16,661 nucleotides of DNA. Origin: Candidatus Omnitrophota bacterium (GTDB lineage Bacteria > Hinthialibacterota > Hinthialibacteria > Hinthialibacterales > JAKPRU01). The DNA lies in assembly GCA_029557025.1 (NCBI GenBank), contig JAKPRU010000898.1, positions 1 to 16,661 of the forward strand. Direction: 5' to 3'. Made by a program: the position numbers and the translations under genes. Under the pieces are notes generated by a model. It did not search any database. It was given only the letters and a program-made list of their open reading frames with translations, and was not told the origin of the DNA. Shown in pieces: positions 1 through 7,704 of this stretch (position 1 is its first letter; every line of letters begins with the position of its first letter).

Positions 1-1
1 G

Positions 2-748
2 AACAAACCTGACTCAGGTCCCCGCGTAATCTCGGATGAAGCAAAAACTCAACTTGCATCGCTTCTCGATTTTGCGATTGCAGGTTTGCCTGAGAAGTTC
101 ACGCGGCACGGGAACTGTTACGACGAACACGAGGGCCATCCATTTCCGGCGGATCATCCTGCCGTGCGCCTGGCGGCTATTGTGTGGATCACTCGGGATT
201 ATGGTGTTATGGAACTTGTTCCTTCAATCGTCAAGTTCCTTGATTTCGAGCTGAATTACCTCACAAAGATGCGCGAAGTGGATATCGGGAGGGGTCATCT
301 CGATATCGATCTGCTCCAGGTCATCCGGCAGATGGAAATACACAACCAGCCGGTATTGGAGATGCTGCTTGCCTTGGGTCCGAAAAGTGTGGACCCGTTG
401 ATTCAATACCTTGAATTGAAGCAGCAAACGGAATTGGATCTTTTCGGGTACGAATCATTCCGGGTAATGAAAGCCATCGGAGTGTTGAGCGAGCTGGATA
501 CAGCGGGCCATGTGTCGGAAGCACAGGCATCGCGTATAGTCGGGGCCATCGCAGGTCTAAAGGGCGATACTGCAACAACCGGCGCCGGGCAGATGGCGTG
601 GCAGTACCGCGTGGATCTCGATCATATCTCGAATTTCTACGGTTGGTATGCCAAAGATCCGGCGAGCGCGATTGTTTACGTTGAAAGCAACTATACCCTT
701 CCGTTGCCCGATAGACATAAGCCGATAAGGCCGAAAAAGACCGAATAG
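2..748 (+). CDS. Hypothetical protein, C-terminal part, cut by left edge
   Basis: The reading frame is open from base 2 to the TAG at 746-748 with no stop, so the true start lies left of the window. A TTG at 86 is only an internal candidate start, because the 28 codons before it read as ordinary protein. About 248 residues are visible. I do not recognise the family. The middle (roughly residues 60-170) is built of amphipathic helices with patterns such as PVLEMLLALGPKSVDPLIQYL, which resembles a helical (HEAT-like) scaffold. The C-terminus is Pro/Lys-rich and polar. No membrane segment or catalytic motif is visible in the part seen. The next gene downstream on this strand is 850 bp away, behind hairpins, so this is probably the last gene of its transcript. 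That it is a real gene is fairly sure from its length and codon use; its function is unknown. Confidence 0.7.
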   Translation, partial: NKPDSGPRVISDEAKTQLASLLDFAIAGLPEKFTRHGNCYDEHEGHPFPADHPAVRLAAIVWITRDYGVMELVPSIVKFLDFELNYLTKMREVDIGRGHLDIDLLQVIRQMEIHNQPVLEMLLALGPKSVDPLIQYLELKQQTELDLFGYESFRVMKAIGVLSELDTAGHVSEAQASRIVGAIAGLKGDTATTGAGQMAWQYRVDLDHISNFYGWYAKDPASAIVYVESNYTLPLPDRHKPIRPKKTE

Positions 749-779
749 ACGAATGGCTTATTCGGTATTGTGAAATCCG

Positions 780-813
780 GGGCGCGAGTGTCCAGGACTT
801 TTCGCTCGCGCCC
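780..813 (+). terminator. GC-rich hairpin, possible terminator of the left-edge gene
   Basis: A perfect 9-bp stem, GGGCGCGAG (780-788) with CTCGCGCCC (805-813), encloses a 16-nt loop and starts 31 nt after the stop codon. The position suits a terminator. There is no T run after the stem (TATTGAAGG follows), so it is not a canonical intrinsic terminator. It could instead be an RNA-stabilising stem or a Rho-associated site. Confidence 0.3.
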
Positions 814-954
814 TATTGAAGGTCCGATGGACCAAACAGGAATTGGGAAGATCACCGTAGAGACCCGTAATCTCGATTTTCCCGTGAACAAGTCCGCGCA
901 TTGCCGGCTATGAGCATCGAGATGATCTGCGTGGACAGGATTCGAGTCCAAGAC

Positions 955-1021
955 CCGGGGGAGACCGGAGCGGGCGAGCCAAAAATGTGCGGCGTTTTAG
1001 TCCGCTCCGTGTCTCCCCCGG
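955..1021. terminator. Long inverted repeat between converging genes
   Basis: The arms CCGGGGGAGACCGGAGCGG (955-973) and CCGCTCCGTGTCTCCCCCGG (1002-1021) pair along their full length with a single bulged base. The 28-nt loop contains AAAA and TTTT tracts that could extend the pairing. On the plus strand the stem is followed by ATTTTGGG, a weak T tract. It sits between a plus-strand gene end and a minus-strand gene end, so a bidirectional terminator is plausible. An alternative is a mobile palindromic repeat (REP-like or MITE-like). Confidence 0.4.
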
Positions 1022-1057
1022 ATTTTGGGAGGGGAGGTTTCTGTATTCCCTCCGGGA

Positions 1058-1560
1058 TCATCCCAGATGAAAATCCAATTCCAATTTCTCGTTCGCCGCG
1101 AGCATCTCATCCCAGGTCACGACGCGGTTCCGGTAAGACGCGGTACGTCCGAGAATCGTGGTCAATATACTGTTGGCCCCGTCCTCTGCGTGGTTCATAT
1201 ACTTGCCCGAACGAATGGCCTGGATGAAATCCTTGCAGTTGTTGTTCACACCGATATCCCAGGTGTTATCTCGCTCGGTGCCTTCCCAGTCGTTTTTCCC
1301 AATCTCTCCCACAATTGAGACCGGATCGGTTCCCCACGAATCCGAACAATAATGCGCGTGAAGAACGCCCAGCGATCCGAATACTCTCCCCCCAGATTGT
1401 TGTACCGCCTTACGAACCGGGAGCAATTCAAGTCAATCACCGGCCCCACCACAGTCACGCTCGGAATGACAATACCTGTCCCACCTATTTGTGTTTCGAG
1501 CATGAGCAGGGGGTATGATTTCTGTACATCTTTCCCCTCAAAAGTGTAAGAATACGGCAG
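1058..1560 (-). pseudogene. Remnant of a Gfo/Idh/MocA-family oxidoreductase (C-terminal part, frameshifted)
   Basis: Read on the minus strand, the last ~120 residues (down to the TGA at 1058-1060) match the C-terminal pattern of Gfo/Idh/MocA dehydrogenases: RVFGSLGVLHAHYCSD, then DWEGTERDNTW, KDFIQAIRSGKYMNHAEDGA, ILGRTASYRN and VTWDEMLAANE. Upstream, family-like sequence (CSRFVRRYNNLGG) continues in a different frame. The two frames join if the G run at 1388-1393 (six G on the minus strand) had one more base, so there is a one-base deletion, or a sequencing error, at this point. The Rossmann N-terminal half (about 200-250 residues) is absent: the neighbouring plus-strand gene begins at 1595 and no start codon or nucleotide-binding motif is seen. 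The exact upstream limit of homology is uncertain (about 1500-1560). The remnant is almost certainly non-functional. Its arrangement, tail-to-edge beside an intact member of the same superfamily, suggests loss by rearrangement. Confidence 0.75.
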
Positions 1561-1581
1561 TATCGAATCATCGCAACGGAT

Positions 1582-1587
1582 GGGAGG
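1582..1587 (+). promoter_or_regulatory. Ribosome binding site that selects the ATG at 1595
   Basis: GGGAGG lies 7 nt before the ATG at 1595. The in-frame ATG at 1580 overlaps this element and has no Shine-Dalgarno sequence of its own. The Tat signal peptide also begins naturally at 1595. Confidence 0.7.
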
Positions 1588-1594
1588 AATTCCG

Positions 1595-2899
1595 ATGAGT
1601 GTGCGGATGACACGACGCTGGTTTATGAAGCAGGCGTTTCGGAGCGCCGGACTGGGAATCTGCATCACAGGAAGTTCCGCCTGGGCGCGGGACGTTTCGC
1701 CGAACGACAAGATCGGCATCGGGATTGTCGGAGTCGGCGGGATGGGAACGCAACACCTTCGGGTGTTGCTGCGGAATCCCGGCGCGCATATTCACGCGGT
1801 CTGCGATGTGGATCAGGCTCGTCGCGATGAGGCTAAGGCGCGGGTCGATGACGCTTACAAGAACACGGATTGCCTTTCCTGCAATGATTTCCGTGATCTC
1901 CTGGAGCAACCGGGTATTGACGCCATTCTCATCGGGACCCCGGATCACTGGCATATCCCCATCAGTATCGCGGCCTGCAAAGCGGGTAAAGATGTCTACA
2001 GTGAAAAACCGCTGACTCACACGATCAATGAAGGCAAAGCCCTGATCCGCGTGGTGCAGCGCTATGGGCGTGTGTTTCAGACCGGCACGCAGCAACGCTC
2101 CAGCCGGGAGTTTCGGTTCGCCTGCGGATTGGCTCGGCAAGGCAAACTCGGCAAAGTTCACACAGCGGAGCTCCATTTGCCCACCGGCGGCCGTACCGGC
2201 TGGGTTCCCGACACGGATCCCCCGCCGGGTCTCGATTGGGACCTCCGGCTTGGACCGGCCCCCTGGGTGCCGTTCAACCAGGCACGTCATCCGGGGGGAT
2301 TCCGCTCGTTCTGGGATTACTCCGGCGGAGCGCTGACCGACTGGGGAGCGCACCATGCCGACACCGCGCAATGGGGCCTTGGAACAGATGACACCGGCCC
2401 CATCTATGCTGAAGGAATCGGAGTTCTACCGGCGGATGGTATCGCCGAAACATTTGACACCTTCAATGTTACACTGACTTACGCGAACGGCGCGAAAATC
2501 GTAACGAAACATCCCGAACACGGGGTTCGGTTCATCGGCTCGGCCGGCTGGGTACATGTCTGGCGCGGCGGGATCGAGGCCAAACCGATCGATTTGCTCC
2601 GTGAGACGGTCGAGATCGACAACGAGCAGATCACCATGGACCCCACTAAGCAACAGGACTGGCGAGTCTGGGCCAGCCCCGCTCATCATGAGAATTGGCT
2701 CCAATGTATCCGAACCCGCAAACGGCCGGTCTGCCACGAGGAAATCGGCCACCGTTCCATTACAGTTTGCCATCTGGCCAATCTCTGCATGAGACTGGGC
2801 CGCACGCTGCAATGGGACCCGGTCAAGGAGGAGTTTGTCGGAGACGACGAAGCGAACCGATATCTATTCAGACCCTATCGCGCGCCCTGGCGTTTGTAG
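1595..2899 (+). CDS. Gfo/Idh/MocA-family oxidoreductase with Tat signal
   Basis: This 434-residue protein is a predicted NAD(P)-dependent sugar- or inositol-type dehydrogenase. The start at 1595 is chosen from its Shine-Dalgarno sequence. Residues 6-12 (TRRWFMK) form a twin-arginine motif followed by a hydrophobic stretch and an AWA cleavage site near residue 31, so it is probably exported folded, with cofactor bound. The Rossmann fold starts at residue 40 (IGIGIVGVGGMG). The family hallmark EKP is at 137-139 (DVYSEKPLTH). GALTDWGAHHADTAQWG (245-261) carries the His pair in the usual active-site region of this exported subgroup, and the protein ends in the subgroup-typical PYRAPWRL. The family acts on sugars, inositols and related compounds; substrate cannot be read from the sequence. 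The HEAT-repeat gene follows after 30 bp and may share its transcript. A broken relative lies immediately upstream on the other strand. The family call is very secure; the reaction is unknown. Confidence 0.93.
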   Translation: MSVRMTRRWFMKQAFRSAGLGICITGSSAWARDVSPNDKIGIGIVGVGGMGTQHLRVLLRNPGAHIHAVCDVDQARRDEAKARVDDAYKNTDCLSCNDFRDLLEQPGIDAILIGTPDHWHIPISIAACKAGKDVYSEKPLTHTINEGKALIRVVQRYGRVFQTGTQQRSSREFRFACGLARQGKLGKVHTAELHLPTGGRTGWVPDTDPPPGLDWDLRLGPAPWVPFNQARHPGGFRSFWDYSGGALTDWGAHHADTAQWGLGTDDTGPIYAEGIGVLPADGIAETFDTFNVTLTYANGAKIVTKHPEHGVRFIGSAGWVHVWRGGIEAKPIDLLRETVEIDNEQITMDPTKQQDWRVWASPAHHENWLQCIRTRKRPVCHEEIGHRSITVCHLANLCMRLGRTLQWDPVKEEFVGDDEANRYLFRPYRAPWRL

Positions 2900-2929
2900 A
2901 GCCGGATAACGGATGGAGAGGACAAAGCA

Positions 2930-3751
2930 ATGAAAATACATGCAGCTATATCGGTTTTTCTAATTCTCTCGTTTTTCGCGCTTCCGTCCTGGGGTGCGGA
3001 TGTGGAATCCCTGATTGAGCCGCTTGGTTCGTCGGATGAATCCTCGCGCCGGGCGGCGTATCAGGCGCTTGTCGAACAGGGACCGGAGGTCCTGGAGCGG
3101 CTGTTCCAGGCCATGGATCCCGAACAGAAAACGCTCAACCTGTGGGCCAGGAACACGGCGGAGCGAATTGTCCATAATGCGGGCAGCCCGGGCGCGGAGC
3201 CTCAGCGTGTTCAGGCGGAATCCGCTCTGTTAAGCGTGATTCAATCCACCTATCCCCGCCAAACCAAAGAGTTTGCATTGCGGCTCCTCGCGCGGATTGG
3301 GACGGAACGCTCGGTCCCGATTTTGGCGGAAGTACTCAATGACAAGATACATCGGGAGACGGCACGATGCACGCTGGTTATGATTCCATCGCGTAAGGCG
3401 ACTGCCTCGCTGGTGAAAGCCTTGAAAGGCACGGAAGATCCGAACTGGAAAGTGGCTTTAATCAATGCGCTTGGGGAACGGGGAGACGCGGCGGGCAGAT
3501 CGCCTGTTCTGAAAGCTCTCCAGGATGAGAATCGGGAGGTACGACTTGCCGCGATTTCCGCGCTTGGCAGAATAGCGGATGAAAAGAGCGTCTCCGCGCT
3601 GTGGAAGGTCTGGGAGAAAGACGATTCATCCGAGAAAGCCGCCGCGACGGATGCGCTTCTGAACGCGGCGGAAGAGATGTCCCGGTCACCGAAGAAAGAG
3701 AAAGAAGCCAGGAAGATTTATGACCGGTTGCAGATCGCCGAGCGGTCGTGA
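2930..3751 (+). CDS. Exported HEAT-repeat protein
   Basis: This 273-residue protein starts at an ATG preceded by GGAGAGG 8 nt upstream. Residues 1-23 form a Sec signal peptide (hydrophobic core AAISVFLILSFFALP, likely cleavage around SWGA). The rest is a series of paired helices of HEAT type: examples are SSRRAAYQALVEQGPEVLERL (about 38-58), KEFALRLLARIGTERSVPIL, NWKVALINALGERGDAA and NREVRLAAISALGRIADEKS. The last ~40 residues are Lys/Glu-rich and probably helical. HEAT proteins are protein-binding scaffolds; no catalytic residues are seen. It lies 30 bp after the oxidoreductase gene and its TGA overlaps the GTG that could start the ligase gene, so all three may be co-transcribed. The partner protein is unknown. 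The family call is strong, the specific role is not. Confidence 0.85.
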   Translation: MKIHAAISVFLILSFFALPSWGADVESLIEPLGSSDESSRRAAYQALVEQGPEVLERLFQAMDPEQKTLNLWARNTAERIVHNAGSPGAEPQRVQAESALLSVIQSTYPRQTKEFALRLLARIGTERSVPILAEVLNDKIHRETARCTLVMIPSRKATASLVKALKGTEDPNWKVALINALGERGDAAGRSPVLKALQDENREVRLAAISALGRIADEKSVSALWKVWEKDDSSEKAAATDALLNAAEEMSRSPKKEKEARKIYDRLQIAERS

Positions 3752-6396
3752 TAATAAGGGCACGCGAATCAGCGAAATCAGGTGCAGCGTTGGGAAAAAG
3801 GCAAAACGAAACCACTATATTCAATCTCGAAGATATTCTACTGGAAATGGCCTTCTGGGTTCTTCTGACCCAGATAATGGCGACCGCGATATATTTCACC
3901 GGCAAGTTCTCCAATCCGCAGATTCACAAAGAACTGATCGCCCAATTCTGTGCGGCTACGGCAGTGGGATTGTGGTTCGCGGCTCGAGCCATTCGAGGAG
4001 AGTTTCGAATCCGGTTTACCGCCTGTTATGTTCCGCTGACATGGCTCATTCTGTGGTCGGCATTTCGGACACTGACTTCTCCCACTCCCCTGTCGACACG
4101 GAAATTCATGCTCGTGGCGCAGGTTCTGATAGCCTTGCCGGTCTGGGTTGATTTGCTGGAATCTCGAAGACGTCGCCTGCTCCTGGTTTGGGGAATCTTC
4201 CTGACGGCCTGTGCGATTGGGGGAGCGGCATTGCTGGAATCGTTCGGCTATTACCCGTACCCGCTCACTCCCGGCGATTATCACCGCCAACGGCTCGGTT
4301 CGTTTCTGGGACACAACAATCCCGTGGCGGCGTATCTTCTCGTCGGCAGCCTATACGGGATCGGGCTGGCGATGCGATTTCGTGACCGATCATGGAGCAT
4401 GATCCTTTATATCATTCTTGCGGTAAATCTCTATTTATTCCTGCTTTCCGGCACTCGGGGCGCGTGGATTTCGTTTCCTTTCGCCATGGCGGCGCTGTTC
4501 CTGGGCGTTTTCGGATTTCGAGTTCCAAGGATCGCTCCACAGACCGCACGAAGAATGCTTTTGCCTGTGCTGGTTTGTCTCGTACTCGGTATCGTTGCCG
4601 TGGTCGCGTACAACCTGGTTGCTCTCGATCCCGATACGCCCAGTTTCATGGATCGGATCTATGATCTGAAATTCGCTTATGCAGGGACCTACCCTCGCAC
4701 CTGGACCATGTCACTGAAAATGTTCGTGGAAAATCCCCTTTCGGGGGTGGGATTCGCTGCCTGGTCGTTCATGTATCCGTTTGCCCAGGGCGATTGGTTC
4801 ACAAAGTATCCTGATACAAGCCTGGGGCTGCCTGGAGTGGGCCAGTACACTTTGCGCGCTCACTCAGACTATCTGCAACTCGCCGCCGAACTCGGCATTC
4901 CGGGTGTGCTGCTGTTGATCTGGCTGTTGATCTGCTATTTTCGAGAGGTTTGGCGATTCATCTCGAAAGAGCCACGTTCCCAGTTTGCAACCCTTGGCTT
5001 TGCCGCGATGACCGCAACCATGGCGCACGCCCTGGTATTTTTCCCATTCCACGAGGCGGCCGCCTCCTGCCCGTTTCTGGCTGCCTGGGCGCTGTTTATT
5101 GTCAGCCGAGGCGGCAGAGGTGAGGTCAGAGGTGAGAGTATTTACCCCGATCGCTTCTTTCAATTCTCCGGTCCCAATGCGCGCTGGATCACCGCCCTGG
5201 GCGCAGTTTTCTTCCTCCTGTTTGCCACACGACCCGTGGGGAAATTCGTTACGGCGGATACCCTCAGCAGTCAAATGTGTGTAAAACTTCCGAATGGGCA
5301 GACCAGCAAGCTGGGATGGGGATACAAAGCCGGCGCCGTTGTGTGGGAAAACTGGGCAAGCGATTACGAACGCCAGGGAAAGTACGATTATGCTTTGTCG
5401 GCCCTTCAGGAAGCGAAGTTGGCACTGGAAAAGAGCCTCGAACTTGATCCGAATTTCCCCCAAATCTCCTATCAATATGCCGCTCTCTGTTTTCGAATCG
5501 CCGATCTGAAATACCGAATCGAAAAAAAGACCGATGCGTATCAGGAAGCCATGAAAGCGATCGAGCAATCCCTGAAGGTTTACACCTGGCATGGGTCTTT
5601 CCACATGTTGGCTCGGTGCGCCACCGTTCTCTGGAAAGAGACGGGGGATGAGCAGTACTACCAGATTGCCGTAAAAAATCATGAACAGGGATTGCGGAAC
5701 TATCCGCTCAATTTTCCGGAGATCGCCAATTTGGGCAAGCTGTATTATGACCATGGGGACAAACAGAAAATCATTGATTTGTTTTTCACCAACTATGCTC
5801 GGTTCAAGGAACACCAGGCCGAATTCCTCGCACTGCTGTCGGAACGGGGACGAATCGCATGGATACAAAATCGTCCCACAGACGCGGATTTCTACCTGAC
5901 GATGTGTTCCGCGCTGGACAGTCAGAACTGGGAAAGACGATACTCCCTGGCCCTGTTCTTCTTGCAGTACAAGCGATTCGATGCGGTTTTGCGCGTGTTA
6001 AAAGAACATTTGCAGGTGCAACCGGATGAATTCCAGCTCATGCCGCGCTTGTTTGATGTGTGGATTCAAAACGGCGATCCGCAACAGGCTGTCGAGACCG
6101 CCATTCAACTCTTCCAGGAAACCGATTACAGCCCTGTGATGCACAGCCACCTGCGCGCAATAACCGCAACCTTTCTTCTGAAGAGAAAATATGAGGAGGC
6201 GGATCGGTTGCTTGCCGGTCTTCCCGATTCCTATACAGCGCCGGTCAGAAAAGACCGTGCGCTCACCCAATGGCTGAAAGGCGATCCATTGGGAGCGATG
6301 TCAAGTTGGACGCTTTGGTTGCGGGAACATACGGATGATGCGGATGCAAAGACCGGCATCATGGCGACTTTCTATCTTCTATCTCCGCAGGTTTAA
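3748..6396 (+). CDS. O-antigen ligase/polymerase-like (Wzy/WaaL superfamily) membrane protein with C-terminal TPRs
   Basis: This is up to 882 residues. Family proteins of this kind transfer or polymerise lipid-linked glycans on the outer face of the inner membrane. About a dozen hydrophobic segments fill residues 34-500. The Wzy_C-type signature is visible: GSFLGHNNPVAAYLL (184-198), LLSGTRGAW (232-240, conserved Arg237) and AHSDYLQLAAELGIPG (371-386), whose His lies in the large periplasmic loop. The C-terminal ~350 residues are soluble TPR-like helices (for example YDYALSALQEAKLALEKSLE), as in related PglL-like and planctomycete-type proteins. Three starts are possible. GTG 3748 overlaps the upstream stop; TTG 3790 has AGGTG 5 nt ahead; ATG 3847 begins just before the first membrane segment. 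I report the longest. A 12-nt tandem repeat interrupts the loop at residues ~456-463. A paralogue lies on the opposite strand at 8866-10716. PurD follows after 27 bp. Ligase versus polymerase cannot be decided from sequence. Confidence 0.85.
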   Translation: MIIRARESAKSGAALGKRQNETTIFNLEDILLEMAFWVLLTQIMATAIYFTGKFSNPQIHKELIAQFCAATAVGLWFAARAIRGEFRIRFTACYVPLTWLILWSAFRTLTSPTPLSTRKFMLVAQVLIALPVWVDLLESRRRRLLLVWGIFLTACAIGGAALLESFGYYPYPLTPGDYHRQRLGSFLGHNNPVAAYLLVGSLYGIGLAMRFRDRSWSMILYIILAVNLYLFLLSGTRGAWISFPFAMAALFLGVFGFRVPRIAPQTARRMLLPVLVCLVLGIVAVVAYNLVALDPDTPSFMDRIYDLKFAYAGTYPRTWTMSLKMFVENPLSGVGFAAWSFMYPFAQGDWFTKYPDTSLGLPGVGQYTLRAHSDYLQLAAELGIPGVLLLIWLLICYFREVWRFISKEPRSQFATLGFAAMTATMAHALVFFPFHEAAASCPFLAAWALFIVSRGGRGEVRGESIYPDRFFQFSGPNARWITALGAVFFLLFATRPVGKFVTADTLSSQMCVKLPNGQTSKLGWGYKAGAVVWENWASDYERQGKYDYALSALQEAKLALEKSLELDPNFPQISYQYAALCFRIADLKYRIEKKTDAYQEAMKAIEQSLKVYTWHGSFHMLARCATVLWKETGDEQYYQIAVKNHEQGLRNYPLNFPEIANLGKLYYDHGDKQKIIDLFFTNYARFKEHQAEFLALLSERGRIAWIQNRPTDADFYLTMCSALDSQNWERRYSLALFFLQYKRFDAVLRVLKEHLQVQPDEFQLMPRLFDVWIQNGDPQQAVETAIQLFQETDYSPVMHSHLRAITATFLLKRKYEEADRLLAGLPDSYTAPVRKDRALTQWLKGDPLGAMSSWTLWLREHTDDADAKTGIMATFYLLSPQV
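5113..5136 (+). repeat. Two tandem 12-mers inside the ligase gene
   Basis: GGCAGAGGTGAG (5113-5124) is followed directly by GTCAGAGGTGAG (5125-5136), identical at 11 of 12 positions and in frame. It encodes GRGEVRGE in the loop between the last Wzy-domain helix and the final membrane segment. The composition (Gly/Arg/Glu) differs from the flanking protein, which suggests an inserted short repeat. Confidence 0.6.
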
Positions 6397-6410
6397 CTCA
6401 ACTTTGACTT

Positions 6411-6416
6411 GGAGGT
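6411..6416 (+). promoter_or_regulatory. Ribosome binding site that selects the purD ATG at 6424
   Basis: GGAGGT lies 7 nt before the ATG at 6424. An in-frame TTG at 6409 overlaps this element and would add five residues absent from the family, so 6424 is the start. Confidence 0.8.
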
Positions 6417-6423
6417 CACCAAT

Positions 6424-7704
6424 ATGAGAGTATTGATCGTCGGCAGCGGAGGAAGGGAACATGCGTTGGCGTGGAAAATCGCTCGGTCTCCTCACCTTAC
6501 AAAACTGTTTTGCACGCCCGGCAATCCGGGTATCGGGAATCATGCGGAGTTAATCGCTGCCGGGTCAGGCTCCGTGTCCGATATTGCAGACTGGGCTAAA
6601 GAGAACGAAATAGACCTGGTTGTAGTCGGTCCTGAAATTCCGCTGGCCGAAGGGATTGCGGATTGTCTTCATGAGCGCGGTGTGCCGGTTTTCGGTCCGG
6701 ATCGGAAAGCTGCGCGAATCGAAAGCAGCAAGGTATTTGCCAAAGAGTTGATGGATCGCCACGGAATCCCGACAGCCGAATTTGTGGTCTGCGATACGGT
6801 GAGTCAAGCGGAGGAAGCGATCCGTCAATTTACATCCGCGGGCAAACAGGTCGTTGTGAAAGCGGATGGCCTGGCGGCGGGGAAAGGGGCGATTGTCACC
6901 AAAGGTCGGGATGAAGCGCTGGAAGCCGTCCGACGGGTGATGGTGGACCGTATGTTCGGTTCTGCCGGGGATCGCGTGGTAATCGAGGAACGTCTTCGCG
7001 GCCCGGAGACCTCGATTCTGGCCCTGACAGACGGAGAGCATCTCGTTGTCCTTCCGCCCTCACAGGATCACAAGCCGATCGGGGAGGGCGACACCGGACT
7101 CAATACGGGAGGCATGGGCGCATACAGTCCGGTTCCGCTGGTGGATGACAGCCTCCTGAACCGCATCGTCAAGACCATTTTGCGTCCCACTATCCGGGCT
7201 ATGAAACTGGAGGGATGTCCGTATCGCGGAACCCTGTACGCCGGTTTGATGATCGTGAACGGAGACCCTTATGTGATCGAGTTCAACTGCCGGTTCGGCG
7301 ATCCGGAGACCCAGGCGGTGCTTCCGGTTGTGGAGGAGGACCTCCTGCCGTTACTGAAACAGTCTGCCGAGGAGAATCTCGGTCCCGACCGTATCGTAAA
7401 TGCAAATGGCGCTGCGCTTTGTGTGGTAATGGCATCCGGCGGATACCCGGAGTCCTACGAGACGGGGAAATCCATCGACGGGCTTGAAAATAATTTGGGT
7501 GAGGGAATCGTTGTTTTTCACGCGGGGACCGCGATGAAAGATGGGCGCTTGGTGACTGCCGGAGGTCGAGTGCTTGGGGTGACCGGGGTCGGGAGAGACT
7601 TTCGTGAAGCGGCCAAACGAGCATATCAGGGAACGTCGCAAATCTCGTTTGATAAAGCGTACTATCGTCACGATATCGGATATCGCGTTTTGGGAGTCAC
7701 TTGA
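6424..7704 (+). CDS. purD: Phosphoribosylamine-glycine ligase (GAR synthetase)
   Basis: This enzyme makes glycinamide ribonucleotide from phosphoribosylamine, glycine and ATP, the second step of purine synthesis, in the cytoplasm. At 426 residues it has the usual length of monofunctional PurD. The N-terminal domain opens with MRVLIVGSGGREHALAWKIA, followed by the typical TPGNPGI and VVGPEIPLAEGIAD. The ATP-grasp core is clear: VVVKADGLAAGKGAIV, then SQDHKPIGEGDTGLNTGGMG, then EFNCRFGDPETQAVLP. The C-terminal PurD domain shows ALCVVMASGGYP and VFHAGT. No key motif is missing. It is monofunctional, with no PurM or PurN fusion. It follows the ligase gene by 27 bp and is probably co-transcribed, but a purine gene beside glycan genes is most simply a passenger. 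Its last 8 bp overlap the end of the converging hydrolase gene. Identification is essentially certain. Confidence 0.98.
   Translation: MRVLIVGSGGREHALAWKIARSPHLTKLFCTPGNPGIGNHAELIAAGSGSVSDIADWAKENEIDLVVVGPEIPLAEGIADCLHERGVPVFGPDRKAARIESSKVFAKELMDRHGIPTAEFVVCDTVSQAEEAIRQFTSAGKQVVVKADGLAAGKGAIVTKGRDEALEAVRRVMVDRMFGSAGDRVVIEERLRGPETSILALTDGEHLVVLPPSQDHKPIGEGDTGLNTGGMGAYSPVPLVDDSLLNRIVKTILRPTIRAMKLEGCPYRGTLYAGLMIVNGDPYVIEFNCRFGDPETQAVLPVVEEDLLPLLKQSAEENLGPDRIVNANGAALCVVMASGGYPESYETGKSIDGLENNLGEGIVVFHAGTAMKDGRLVTAGGRVLGVTGVGRDFREAAKRAYQGTSQISFDKAYYRHDIGYRVLGVT

Larger units (their letters stand above)
749..1057. other. Intergenic region with hairpins, no gene seen
   Basis: No convincing coding frame lies between the end of the left-edge gene and the stop of the minus-strand oxidoreductase remnant. 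Open frames here are short and have no family-like sequence. The region holds several inverted repeats: 740-747/759-766 (8 bp, spanning the TAG stop), 780-788/805-813 (9 bp), 932-936/946-950 (5 bp), and 955-973/1002-1021 (19-20 bp). Because a plus-strand gene and a minus-strand remnant converge on it, transcription termination is the simplest explanation. Confidence 0.6.

Noticed and set aside
931..950. tRNA T-arm-like stretch (GGATTCGAGTCC)
   Set aside because: The stem closes around a 9-nt loop instead of 7, and no acceptor, D or anticodon arms surround it.
1489..1519. Promoter-like TTGTGT ... TATGAT before the oxidoreductase gene
   Set aside because: The -35 match is poor, the spacing is about 19 nt, and the bases lie inside the antisense gene remnant, so the match may be chance.
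1568..2371. Minus-strand open frame (267 codons) inside the oxidoreductase gene
   Set aside because: It shadows the Rossmann and EKP region of an intact gene and shows no motifs of its own.
4864..5868. Minus-strand open frame (334 codons) inside the first ligase gene
   Set aside because: The sense strand carries clear Wzy and TPR motifs here; the antisense frame has no recognisable domain and no ribosome binding site was evident.
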